Origin: Bipolaris cookei | Taxonomy: Eukaryota; Ascomycota; Dothideomycetes; Pleosporales; Pleosporaceae | DNA: 64,000 nucleotides | Assembly (NCBI GenBank): GCA_002286855.1 | Contig: NRSV01000049.1 | Coordinates: 124,001-188,000, forward strand | Direction of reading: 5' to 3' | Shown: positions 1-10,475 of the stretch, one piece after another | How the letters are laid out: every line of letters begins with the position of its first letter | Position numbering within the stretch: position 1 is the stretch's first letter | Position numbers and translations under genes: made by a program | The notes under the pieces: model-generated | Seen by the model: only the letters and a program-made list of their open reading frames with translations | The model's database searches: none | Told to the model about the DNA's origin: nothing

Positions 1-369
1 AAGTCTTTCAGTTTTTTGTGATCGCACGTAGAGGGCGAGGTTGTTGGCTTGATAGAGATGGCTCCATGTCTCCACCTCCTGCTCAAATGGAGTGCCGTCG
101 ATGCAGTCGAATAAGTTCTTTCTCTTTGGTACCATTGTGAGACTGTGGACGTGCTTTGCAAGGTGTGGTTGCGATAGAGTGATCTTGAGGAGTTGCTTCA
201 TTTGTTCGGTTGTCGTTTGGGAGAAGCAGAGGTCGTGATATAGTATTGGCTCCGTGATGCGGCGGAAGTACTTAGATACTATTGACATGGTGGCGAGATA
301 TGAGCGGTCATCATGTAGATATTCCAAGATCTTGGCATCCAGCTCTGTTGGCAGCTTGGAGAAGGACAT
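1..369 (-). CDS. F-box-like protein, N-terminal part (cut by window edge)
   Basis: The minus strand is open from an ATG at 369 to the left edge, giving 123 codons with no stop, so the C-terminus lies outside the window. The first residues include LPTELDAKILEYL, followed by LATMSIVSKYFRRI and TEPILYHDL. This is the usual opening of fungal F-box-like proteins: a short helix that binds Skp1, then an aliphatic/aromatic stretch, then a variable region. Such proteins are normally substrate adaptors of SCF ubiquitin ligases, but many fungal members are of unknown role. No substrate-binding repeat is visible in the part present. The assignment rests on the N-terminal pattern only. Confidence 0.7.
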   Translation of the reverse strand, partial: MSFSKLPTELDAKILEYLHDDRSYLATMSIVSKYFRRITEPILYHDLCFSQTTTEQMKQLLKITLSQPHLAKHVHSLTMVPKRKNLFDCIDGTPFEQEVETWSHLYQANNLALYVRSQKTERL

Positions 370-1480
370 GTTTGTGGGTTGTAAAGAAGATTTTGATCAA
401 GTGTGGGTGTGGGGTGGGATGTACTGGTTTACCTTGCGGAAGGCAATTATATAATAAATACAAGGTGTGAGAAGAGCTAACGTAGTGAAATGCAAAAAAT
501 AGTTCGTGAACAGTGATCATGCTGCCTCATTAGTGCTTTCACTGAGCTGAATTCAGATACAGTAACACATGGGACACTTGGAAATCCCTCACGCATTCTT
601 CTTCATGAGACATTCTGTAAAGTAAAATAACTCTTGGTGACAATAGTTTAGCTGGCCTTTGTATTGGATCACTGTCCTGTATAGAACGGGAGCAGTGTAG
701 GTATCTATATGGTGAACCTACGAGCTAGGCTCACCTCAGACTAGCACAGGATAGAAAAAGTAGATCAGAGAGAGCTCATTAAGCCGTGTTTACCTGTGCA
801 ACACATTAATCGTACTTCCCCCCTTAGTGGACTGAATTACTGGAATAAGAACAGTCCCCATCAAAATATAGCCGCTGTTTGCAATTAGCTGCCTTCACCA
901 CCACATATTTAAAAAAAATTATATGCTAGAGTACTAATTTATATATAGATTAATATACTATAAGACAACATTGTATAGTTTCAAAATGCTGGTGAGCAGT
1001 TGCATCGTATTGAAGTTGCGCTGTTTCATTGGGGGCAGTCTTTATCTGGGGATTTCGGTCCACCACGAGCCTTTTACCAAACAGGGAAATTTTTTATAGC
1101 CCTGGCGGGATAGCTAATGAATGCTAAAAGATAAATCTCAAACAACTAGAAAGAGCTGTCGATCTAAACAACCTAGAGGAATATAGTTCCTAGCAACGGT
1201 CATTCACTTTGTATTTAACCACTGCTCACTATATGAAAGGATAGCTTAGATAGACATACTGTGTGCCTACAGGTTAATCTCAATACATAATGACGCGTTA
1301 ATGGAGAAAATGCAACCAAGAGCACTTGGTAAATGGTGTTTAGATGTGCGACAAATATAAACTATCTTGAGGTAGATATAGGGCTTACAAAAGATATTAC
1401 ATATCCAGCCTTGTTCCCATTTGCCTGTGGGCGCCATAAATATGCCTTTAGATTGCTAAAATTCTCCTCACATGACCCGC
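370..1480. other. Intergenic, AT-rich, no gene seen
   Basis: About 1.1 kb lies between the start of the F-box-like gene and the end of the STAND-N gene. Around 900-970 it is very AT-rich with runs of A and TATA. I found no convincing coding exon, tRNA or inverted repeat. It may hold old transposon debris, but nothing is recognisable. Confidence 0.5.
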
Positions 1481-4400
1481 TTAGTTCTTCTCTACAGAGT
1501 TTACATACTTGCATCTTCGTGAGCTTTGCTGATCAGGACGCTGTACAAGTGACTCAGGCGCCGGATCATCCCAAATACTCACGCTCAGAGATTGCGGCTT
1601 AACAGCACCATTAATTTCCTTGACTTGAGTCATGTGTTTACGAAAGGGATTGGTTGCCTTTGACCTCCAGGAAACAATCGAGGGTGACTTGACTGGGCTC
1701 CCGCCTCTGCTGCTTCTACTCCGCGTAGACACGTGATCGCCGTCGTCATCACTATGGTCATAGCGAGCGACTGTGGTAGCTCTAGAGCTTTGCTTGCCTT
1801 CAGTGTCTGTTTCACTGTCATGGCAAGATGTATGCTCGCCGTCGCCCGAGTAAATCGATGCTGTAGAAGATATTGATGGCGTATATGGTCTATCGGTTCG
1901 GGGTGACGATGCTTTCTTGGCTTCTTTGTCATAGTGCCATTGGAGCTGCCGATGTCGTCGTCGATAGTTGTTCTCTCTCATCAGAAACGATCTCTCTACG
2001 AGACTTTCAATGTCGTTCTATATCATATTAAACTTGCATTCATCAACAACACCAGAGTTTACTCACATAAGTAAGCCTTCCGTCCAAAACGTAGACTCTC
2101 GAGTCCTTGGCTTCAAACTCGAAGCCCAACTCGATCAGTGCGTATTCCTCCACCAGAAATTTTTCAATGATAATGGTCTCCTTGAAAGATGATCTTGTAG
2201 ATGGAGAGAATTGAGGCTTGTAGTCCGGACTGAAGAAGTAGGCATGCACCGGTTGGTTTCCGAGAAAATGGGTCTGCCCCTTTTCTGCATGATGTTAGTA
2301 CAATGGGATTGAAACAAGATAGAAGAATCCTACCAGAAGTTCTCGTGTATGCCGGTCTCCATCCGGCTTGTCTCATGGTAAATAAAAGCTCGCTCCCCAA
2401 GGTAAGCATCGCTGCCTCCCAAAAAATAGTACTTCGCACGAATTGGTCGCCCGATTCATCGTGGTTATAGGGTATTAGTTGACTGCCGGGGTCTTCCTCC
2501 GGGTCCTCAAAGGTAGAGTCAATACCATGTGCAGCAAGCGACGTCTGGAGCTTTGCTATTTGTTGTGATGCTCGATCAGCTTTTGCTGGAAAGATGATTA
2601 GCTGCTGGGAGGATTCAGTCACATTAGACATATTCCCAGTCCCTATTGATGCATGCGAAGACTGTAAAGATGGAGTCGAGCTACGGAAACTGTTACGACG
2701 TGAGTGCCGTGGATACTGGGGCTGGGCGTTTGGAGGCTTGAGGCTTGTCCCAAACTGAGCAAATCCATGCTGGAGATTTCTTAGATTTGACGAAGACGAG
2801 AGAAAAGGATTCCGTCTGTCAGTTGAGTACTCCGTGACATCAACACTGCGATTGCCTTCAGCAATGCGAGTTCGACGTATCGGTTGTTGGGCGTCCTGCT
2901 CTGCCTTCAGCTGTTGCTCTTGAAAAACTCGCAGCAAATCCTCATAACGCTTGATTTCTTGTTGGTGATTGCGTTCAAGTATTTTTCTTTCTTTGACCGC
3001 CCTAACTTCGGCCTCTTGTTGTGTTTGTCTCTCTGCATCTCTTGCTTTGGCTACCAATGCTTGCCTCTCAGCCATCTCTTTCATGACGGAATCTCTCGCT
3101 TCTTGAGCCTTTTTCTCAGCTTCTTCCTTCCACATAGTTTGTAATGCCACCTCTACACCCCTTTTTTCTTCAACAAGGCTTTCGAGCTGTTTCAATCGTT
3201 CGTTGTCTTTGTCATGCATTGCTTGCATCAGTTTTATTTGAGCTTCGATGGCTGCATTGGCTCGCTCGCGTTCATTCTGTGCTTCACGCTCTTGCTGTGC
3301 AGTCAAGAGTTCCATCAGTTTCAAGAAGTGTGGCTCGTTTAGATCCAACTGATTGTCTTGGCCTCGTTTTTCCAGCAGTTTCTCTATCGCGGTCACGATG
3401 GCCTTCTCTTTCGCCGCTGTTTCGGCTTTATTTGACTGCTCCTCTGGAGAGGCACGAGCCGGAGGGGAGGGAGAAGTATGAGTATCTTTGAATGATGGAT
3501 TCGGGTGGCGCTGAGTTGGCGGTGGTTGTGGAGGAGGTGGAGGAGAGACATAATAGGGAGGTGCGGCAGAGGACCAATGAGCCCATGGATCAACATGATG
3601 ACTGAAGGGATTTGACAACCCTTGTTGAAATGCTGAAACTGGTTCCTGCCATGATGGCACTTGTTCAAAGTGCTCATGCCATGGAGTGGATTTTGGATCA
3701 AATGGATTGTAGCTGGATGCGGTTGTGCTGGAGAAACCACTTGTAGGTCTACCCTTAGTAGAAGTAGTCCGGTCGCTGTTGATAGTATGGACTCTGGATG
3801 TAATGCTTTCGCTATCAGTATACGAAGGTTTTTTGTATCCCGACTGCCTTTGGTGGTGAGGAAGAGGGCGCGAACGCGAGCGCTCAATGGGTGACATATC
3901 TTCTTTCCACCTAACCCGGTGCTCATGAGATGACCGCTTTGGTCTTGGGTGGGTAGTTGTATAAATCTGAATAGTGGGCTGATCTGGCCGTACATCGCGA
4001 CGTACCGGTGACTTCCCAAGTTTGAAGGACCATGAATCATCATCGTCATCGTCATCATCCGGTTTCGGTACACTACGGCTGCGGTGATTCCTGGTGTTAC
4101 TATGAAAATTGTATGTTGGCATAGTGATGCCGCTCAAGGAGTCATCATCAATACTCTTGAAGTCTTCGTCGTCTGATCTCACAGGCTCGTTCTGTAGTTC
4201 CCACTGATCGAAAGATAGCTCATCTTCCTTTTTCGCCTCTTCAATGTTCTTCAAGAGATCTTCTCTCCATTCGTCGCCATCTTGATTAGCCGCACTATGA
4301 GTAATCTGATCGGATGATAGCGTAGTCCACGAGGATAGAAGCCTGTCTACAACCAAGCTAGGTTCGGTTTGCTTATTCCATACAATCAAAGACTTTTCGT

Positions 4401-5277
4401 CCGAAGCCTCGTCTTGCGTATGAGAGGCTGAATCCTCCCCAGAGGAAATAGATTCATCAGTAACAGATGCCTGGTGATGTTGACGCGTTTTCGCATTTGC
4501 TTCAGATGAGTAGGGCATGTCGGGGCTGAAGACTAGATGATACAGCCATGTTGCAGTGTCGAAAGAGCCCTTTTTCCATATGTCTAATTCTGCATTGGTG
4601 TATTTTCGTTTTCCGGTACCGGAATCCTTGTCGTCCTGTTGCGCGTTCTCTACCACTTTGCGGTTGGCCTGAACGGCACTCTCCACCACTTTTCGAAACC
4701 GATTGAAATTTGGTGGAAGTCCAACTGAAATACTGGGACCAGTTTCAGTATGACTACATAGGTTAGTGAATATTTAACATGCGACAAAATGATGAGACAT
4801 ACGGGCGAGTGAATTCTTCTCTCGCAAGGCGTATGATGTTCAGTTCCAAGATGAGGGCGGTTTTGATGCCTTCAACCTTTTTCAAAAGCCCCTTGGCTTT
4901 GGGTTTGTTGATGAACCACTGGAGTCCAGCCAGTTTTTGGGGCGTGTCTATCAACTTCTTAATCTCGGCATCTACTTGTTTGTACCGTGAAATTATCGTA
5001 TGGGTATTTCTAAAAAGCGCTGGCTTGCACAAGTCTTGATTGGCGCGAATGATATCTGCGAGTGTTTGCAGACTCTCAGAAACTAAAGAGAACTCCTCCG
5101 CTGTTGCTGTTCAGAAAGCCGTCCTGTGCATGCAAGGCTAGAATACCTACCAATCTCCGCAATCTGCTTGGGGGCGTTCTTGATTGTATGTGCTACATCG
5201 AACAGGGCAAGCGAGAGTTGAGCTGCACTCGCGCCGATGGTGATGGCCGACGCAACGATGCCAATGGCTTCGGCCAT
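1481..5277 (-). CDS. STAND-N-type protein with long coiled coil and conserved C-terminal region
   Basis: The spliced protein is 1199 aa. Exons: 5277-5151, 5100-4803, 4753-2334, 2284-2067, 2017-1481. The four introns are 49-50 nt with good GT/AG signals, and all junctions keep frame. The first ~140 residues (MAEAIGIVASAITIGASAAQ, then LADIIRANQDL and KAKGLLKKVEGIKTALILEL) match the helical N-terminal domain found on fungal STAND (NLR-like) proteins. No NACHT or NB-ARC P-loop follows. Instead there is a long Ser/Asp/Pro-rich disordered segment with a poly-Asp run, a charged coiled coil at about residues 590-760, and a better ordered region at about 870-1050 (WEAAMLTLGSELLF, VHAYFFSPDYKPQFS, YVLDGRLTYNDIESLVERSF). 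The last ~150 residues are again polar. The role is unknown. STAND-N domains are linked to fungal self/non-self recognition, but that link is inference here. Confidence 0.8.
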
Positions 5278-5884
5278 TTGAGTGGGTGAAGATGGGAATG
5301 ACGGTTCAGCGACCGTGGAGAAAGAGATTGTGTCGTGGAAGCCATAGGCAATGGCTCTGTGGCTTACACAGCCTCCTCATAGTGGTCCTGGGGGCCGGAA
5401 CTCGAAGTGGTAGGTCTGCTGCAGGCTGACACGCATCAATTGGCCGGCAGAACCCAGAAGGTGGCTCTGCAAAATACATAATTGTATTCAGCCTAGGTTG
5501 GAATTATGCGACATGCAGAGCACAGCCGCGGACAATGCTATCAATCGCCATGTTGTGACACGATCTGAACCCGTGGTTTTGTAAGCCGGTTGTCGAGCAC
5601 AAGCTTCCGGATTTGGATATAGTAGTATGATGGCTATGGCATTTGGAACTAGTAGGATACGGCGAGTTATCGTCTAATATCTTCTATCTATCAGTATATT
5701 GACTACCAACTGATGAATGTGGCCTGCAGTGAGATGGTCAGTAAGTGTTGTAGTAGCTAATGTTAATGGGCGATGGCTGAGTGGCTGGCGCCGCGGGGCC
5801 TTGGCATTGCGTCCATGTGCCTCCCAAAAGTTCATCATCGCCCTCCAAACCGGCCGTCCGCTGGAGTTCAAACCCCATGCCGCC
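5278..5884. other. Divergent promoter region between STAND-N gene and COX10
   Basis: About 600 bp separates the divergent starts of the two genes. No RNA gene or repeat is visible. An ATG at 5717 lies in frame with COX10 and would add 56 residues, but the ATG at 5885 has the better context (CCGCC before ATG). Confidence 0.5.
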
Positions 5885-7396
5885 ATGAGCTTCCGACCAA
5901 TACTGCCCTGGCCAATTGCAGTGCGGGATGCAAACTCAGTATGTCTGCGATGCTGGCGGAAGCTTGCCAACGCGCCGCTGCAGTCACGACAGGCATTCTC
6001 GTCGATTTCGTCGTATAGAGCGAGCGCTGTGACTGCCGGGAAAGACACCAACACCTTCACCAAAGGCTATCTCAGAGCAAATCCTTTATTAAAGGACTCA
6101 TTTTGGACATCGACACATCAACTACAGAGTTCAATTGTTTCAATACGATCGGGAAATGGGCAGCAATCGAACAAGGAACATGCCGCAGTCACAACAGAAG
6201 AAGTCCTCCCACATAGACGGCGGAAAAAGGCAAAAGACCAGTCAATGGAAAACCCAGAGACAGCCTATCCTATCCCCCACGATGCCTCGTCGAAACTGGC
6301 AAACATATCCTCCAGTCTCCCGAACCAATCCCTAAAGCGCCTCTTAACCACTTACCTCTCACTATCGAAACCCCGCCTCTCCTTCCTCGTCGTCCTCACT
6401 GCTACCGCCGCATACTCCTTATACCCCGTACCCGGGCTGCTTGCCCCTGCCGCAACCGCTACACCCTCGCTCTCAACCCTCACACTCTTCTTCCTCACAT
6501 CGGGCACAGCGCTCTGCTCGGCTTCCGCAAATGCCTTCAACATGCTCATGGAGCCCGAACACGACGCAAAAATGAGCCGTACGCGCAACCGGCCGCTCGT
6601 CCGGAAACTCATTAGCTCGCGCGGGGCCATTGCGTTCGCCATTGCCTGCGGCGCCCTCGGCACGGGCGCGCTATATTACGGCGTCAATCCCACCACAGCG
6701 TTTCTCGGCGCAGCAAATATAGTCCTTTACGCAGGCGTGTACACGCCTATGAAGCGCATGCACGTGCTCAACACGTGGGTGGGCGCCGTAGTCGGAGGAA
6801 TCCCCCCATTAATGGGCTGGACAGCGGCAGCGAACCAGTACGCTCACGACGGTACATGGCAGGAACTGCTGTTCGGCGAGGGCTCCGCTGGCGGCTGGCT
6901 ATGCGCCGCGCTCCTGTACGCCTGGCAATTTCCTCACTTCAATGCGTTGAGCTGGTCTATCCGCGACGAGTACAGGAACGCAGGGTATCGCATGCTCGCT
7001 TGGGTTAACCCCGCAATGAACGGTCGCGTTGCGCTCAGATATGCCATTCTCATGTTTCCAATTTGCGTAGGCTTGTCGTACAGCGGCGTTACCGACTGGA
7101 GCTACATAGTCACTAGCAGCGCAGTCAATGGCTGGATGGTGCTTAAGGCCTGGCAGTTTTGGAAGGTAGAGGGAAACAGGGGGACGGCAAGGGGTCTGTT
7201 TTGGGCAAGTATTTGGCACCTTCCTATTGTTATGGTGCTGGCTATGGCGCAGAAGAAGGGGCTGGGAGAGCGGCTTTATAGGAGTGTGTTTGGGTATGCG
7301 GATATTGATGAAGAGGATTTGTATTATGAGGCTGGGGAGTTGGAGGAGGAGGAACGGAGGCAGTTGACTATTGTTGAGGGGAGGCCGAAGGCGTGA
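5885..7396 (+). CDS. COX10: Protoheme IX farnesyltransferase, mitochondrial
   Basis: A 503-aa intronless UbiA-family prenyltransferase that farnesylates protoheme IX to heme O in the inner mitochondrial membrane. This is the first step of heme A supply to cytochrome c oxidase. The prenyl-diphosphate/Mg motif is clear at about residues 216-237 (NAFNMLMEPEHDAKM, then RTRNRPLV), and the second Asp-rich loop is near residue 361 (SIRDEYRNAGYRM). WVGAVVGGIPPLMGW and YAWQFPHFNALSW are also typical. The first ~100 residues are Arg/Ser-rich with few acids, as expected for a presequence. I start at 5885 because of ATG context and presequence shape; an in-frame ATG at 5717 would give 559 aa. The C-terminus is a short acidic tail. 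Third-position base use shifts from C-rich to G/T-rich near 7140. Confidence 0.95.
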   Translation: MSFRPILPWPIAVRDANSVCLRCWRKLANAPLQSRQAFSSISSYRASAVTAGKDTNTFTKGYLRANPLLKDSFWTSTHQLQSSIVSIRSGNGQQSNKEHAAVTTEEVLPHRRRKKAKDQSMENPETAYPIPHDASSKLANISSSLPNQSLKRLLTTYLSLSKPRLSFLVVLTATAAYSLYPVPGLLAPAATATPSLSTLTLFFLTSGTALCSASANAFNMLMEPEHDAKMSRTRNRPLVRKLISSRGAIAFAIACGALGTGALYYGVNPTTAFLGAANIVLYAGVYTPMKRMHVLNTWVGAVVGGIPPLMGWTAAANQYAHDGTWQELLFGEGSAGGWLCAALLYAWQFPHFNALSWSIRDEYRNAGYRMLAWVNPAMNGRVALRYAILMFPICVGLSYSGVTDWSYIVTSSAVNGWMVLKAWQFWKVEGNRGTARGLFWASIWHLPIVMVLAMAQKKGLGERLYRSVFGYADIDEEDLYYEAGELEEEERRQLTIVEGRPKA

Positions 7397-7781
7397 GATT
7401 CTTTGGAATCATTCTACGTGCTTGGCTTTTATGTGCCGTTGCTTGATTGACGGTCTCATGTTTTCTCCAATCTCTATTGTATTATACGTATATGAATGAT
7501 GCATGTAGGAAGCAAGATATACTGCCATACGCAGTGAAATAAATACTTGAGGGACCGTCTTTTATGACGCCATTCTAGGTTCTCTTACTTTTACATGAGT
7601 TCACGAAGGGTAGTGTGTTGCTATAAGAGCCATGATTTTCTGATCGCATCGAACATCGTTATGCGTTATACATATTTATTTCTCATCTTTTATATACTTA
7701 TTTAAATTCATAGGGGTAATCACATTTCAGGACACCATGAGGACACACAGTGATACACACACACGCACACGGGGGCCCTCC
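7397..7781. other. Convergent 3' region between COX10 and hydrolase gene
   Basis: AT-rich sequence where the two genes converge. It includes a short CA microsatellite at about 7744-7770, just beyond the hydrolase stop. No gene is seen. Confidence 0.5.
7744..7770. repeat. Short imperfect CA microsatellite
   Basis: An interrupted run of CA dinucleotides lies 12 bp beyond the hydrolase stop codon, in its 3' UTR. Confidence 0.7.
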
Positions 7782-9698
7782 TTACTTCGTGCTAGAGCTA
7801 GCATGCGACCCCCCATGCTTCCTCCGACTCGAGCTCTTCTTCTCCTTCTTCTCGCTCTTCTCGGGCCTATCGGGCTTCTCCGCCTTTTCCGGCTTCTCAG
7901 GCCTCTCAGGCTTTTCGTAACGCTCTGGCTTTTCCTCTTCCCGAACTTCCCGGACTTCGCGAACCTCTGCCTTGCCATCGATACGTCGTACGACGCGTAC
8001 AATGTCGTCAGCGCGCTCCATGGCGACTTCGTGGCCGACGCCGTCGAGGACCTTGACACGGACGTTTTCTTCGCCCAGTGCGGCGCGCGCGTCCTCGGTT
8101 ATCTCGTCGGTGATTATGATAGGGTCTGTTTCGCCAAGGACGAGCCAAACTTCTCGTAGGGGACCGGCGCGCGATTCGATGTTCTCGCGGATGACCTTCC
8201 AGCGGTCATGCTGGTTGAAAACGGGGGCGTGGCGGATGGTAGAGATGAATGCTGGGATGAAGCCTTTGTGGTTTTTGATCTGCCAGTCTACGACGGATGA
8301 GACGGTGCTGTGTGGGTTTCCGGGTAGGAGCATTTGGTTGCTTGAGACGTAGGTTTTGTCGCCCTCGCTTCTAGTTGTGGTGGTCTCGGCATTTTCAATG
8401 GCTTCGGGATCGGTCTCGACGGTTTTGGCGCCGGTCCAGAGTTTACTTGCGACTAGCCTGCGGACCACCCATTCGGGCATCCAGGAGCTCTTGTACAGCA
8501 TCTTGCTTGAGAGTGAGGCGTGGGACTTGCGGATCAAACCGCCTGGGGCGACGAGTACAAGGCCCTTGACCAGGTGCGGGAAGTAGGATGTGAAGTCAAC
8601 GGCAATGGCACCACCTAGTGAATAGCCGACAATCGTGAAGTTCGACCAATGTAGTGATGATGATTGCAGAGCCAGCATGATTTGGGTAGTGTAGAGGGTG
8701 GCATCATAATTGGTTGTCTCAGGCGAGGGACCATCCGAGTATCCACGGCCAAAGAGGTCTGGTCCATTGGTTAGCTTTGCAGTGTTATGCAATAGAAACG
8801 AAACAATGGCAAAATCCAAGGGCATTCAACAAGGTTTCCAAGGACATTCTGCCTCAAGCACCCAATATCTCCATAACCTATGACTTCAAGCCGTTAAGTC
8901 TTACATAGCCTTGAGCTGCATAGACTCTAATGGAACAATATGACTTCAAGCCGTTGTGCAGATCTGATGCAGGATCGGACGTGCGGCGCACGTGCTTCAC
9001 CGTTTGGTAGGGTTGGCGGGACCCTTGCCTAAACAGGCAAAGCACATGCGCAAAGGACGATCCAGCGTGGGCGCGGGGCATTGTCCATACATTATGCGAC
9101 CAAAAGAGTTCTGGGAGCAGATGCATGGGCTTGGTCGCGCCTACACAAGGTTTCTTTATCATCTCTGGTTGACAATGGGCAAAGATGGATGGTCCAAAGA
9201 CTAGTGAAGACGATGACAACAAGAGAAGGACCCACCAAAGAGCATGACACGTCGTCCCCTGCCTACCAACTTGTGCGCAAGATCGGTCAGTGCGATACTT
9301 GGGGTCGAAATCCCGTGAATCAGGAGAACTTTTTCACCATCCCTGGGGCCGAATTCGTAGACGCGGATAGATCCAAAAGGCGAATCCACGTCCCGGGCAC
9401 CTGGTAAGGCAGCGGGGTGGTAGGGCAATTCGGCAATATCCTCAGGCGAGATGTCGGGCAGCAAGGAACGACGGGGAGAGAGGATAGGCAATCGTTTTGC
9501 AGGCTTTGATGAGGAAGTCAATGCCCATAGAAGTGACAGGCCGCCGACCGAGGCGGCGCCGAGGATGGCATAACGCTGAATCTTTGGGAGTCGCTCGAAC
9601 CGGGACAGCTGGGTTGCCGAGATGTTTGAGATTTTGGCGATTGCGACCTCGGCAGCCTTGGGGGCCGGTTGCTTGTCGCTGGCGAACCTGGAAAACAT
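7782..9698 (-). CDS. Alpha/beta-hydrolase with N-terminal membrane anchor and Lys/Glu/Pro repeat tail
   Basis: The spliced protein is 479 aa from two exons, 9698-9236 and 8758-7782. The join reads VMLF/DLFGRGYSDG, a classic hydrolase strand-3/oxyanion region, which makes the unusual 477-nt intron secure. Features in order: one hydrophobic segment near residues 42-62 (YAILGAASVGGLSLLWAL), the HG motif (LLIHGISTPS), the nucleophile elbow GYSLGG with Ser201, the acid loop VLGETDPI and the catalytic His in GVGHEVAMER. This is the serine-hydrolase fold related to MEST/ABHD lipases and epoxide hydrolases; the substrate is unknown. After the domain comes a low-complexity tail of repeated EKPER/EKPE and REVREV units ending in Ser/Lys/Arg. 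The start at 9698 (MFSRFASDK) is chosen over the ATG at 9833 because the extra N-terminus looks like 5' UTR. Confidence 0.9.
8879..8955 (-). repeat. 43-bp insertion flanked by 17-bp direct repeats, inside the hydrolase intron
   Basis: The 17-mer TATGACTTCAAGCCGTT occurs exactly at 8879-8895 and again at 8939-8955. The 43 bp between them (8896-8938) are the core of a dispersed repeat also present near 30.4 kb and 60.3 kb. The layout is that of a target-site duplication around a small retroposon fragment. Both copies lie wholly inside the intron. Confidence 0.75.
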
Positions 9699-10475
9699 GG
9701 CGGCGGCGGCGAGGCAGGAATTGATGTACGAGTGCGAGTAGAGAGTCGGACCCTGAGGCGGCGACGAAATAAGTCGATCGCCAACGCGCGCTAAGTTGGG
9801 GCGATGGATGCATGGAAGACGGGGCACATGCATTCGCCTACGCCTATTACTACGACCATGTGTGGATGGGTGCGGCCAGCGAGCCCACCACAGCTGTCAT
9901 GCTGGGCCCATAGCAGACGAGCCGGGCCAGAAGCTGCTGCTGCATGCATTTTCCCTAACCCCAAGCGCACCGAGGCAGGACTAAATATACAAAAAAGTTC
10001 CGGCCGGCAACCAAGGTCGCTTCATTCAACCAAACGCTGATCTCGAGGCGGCTAGCGGCCAGGCTGTGGAGAGCCAAGCGATGGGAGCGCGTCAGCTTCT
10101 CAGCCACACTGCAAGCACACAGGGAGAGCGTGGTTGTCCTCTTAGACATGCTCCTTTGAGCTTCTTGGGGCGGTGCTAGCCAAGGGCAAATACGACTCTG
10201 TTTCCATCTCTTCCGTTGTTTTATACTATCTTCCCGTACACTACCTTGCCCCCATTCCCCTCTTTTCTGTTCCCACGCGCCTCTCTGCGAGGGCCGCATG
10301 TTTGGGCTCACCCCGTCAGCGAGCCTCCAAAATCTCCCCCCTTACCTTTGACCGCGCCTCTCACCGCCCACCTGCGTGGTGTATACCTACAAGCAGGGCC
10401 TCACAATTGCAGTTGCGGCTGGAAACGACCAAGCACTGTCGTATCTCAACGGCCGCTCGGGCTCTGTAGTGCGCC
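9699..10475. other. Divergent promoter region between hydrolase and PAP2 genes
   Basis: About 780 bp with GC-rich stretches near the hydrolase start and polypyrimidine tracts approaching the PAP2 start. No RNA gene or extra exon is recognised. Confidence 0.5.

Noticed and set aside
3393..4073. A 226-codon frame on the same strand as the STAND-N gene
   Set aside because: It is a +1/-1 shadow of the large exon, with His/Leu/Arg-rich nonsense composition.
9299..9316. GGGTCGAAATCCC, resembling a tRNA T-arm
   Set aside because: It falls inside the hydrolase coding exon and no tRNA body surrounds it.
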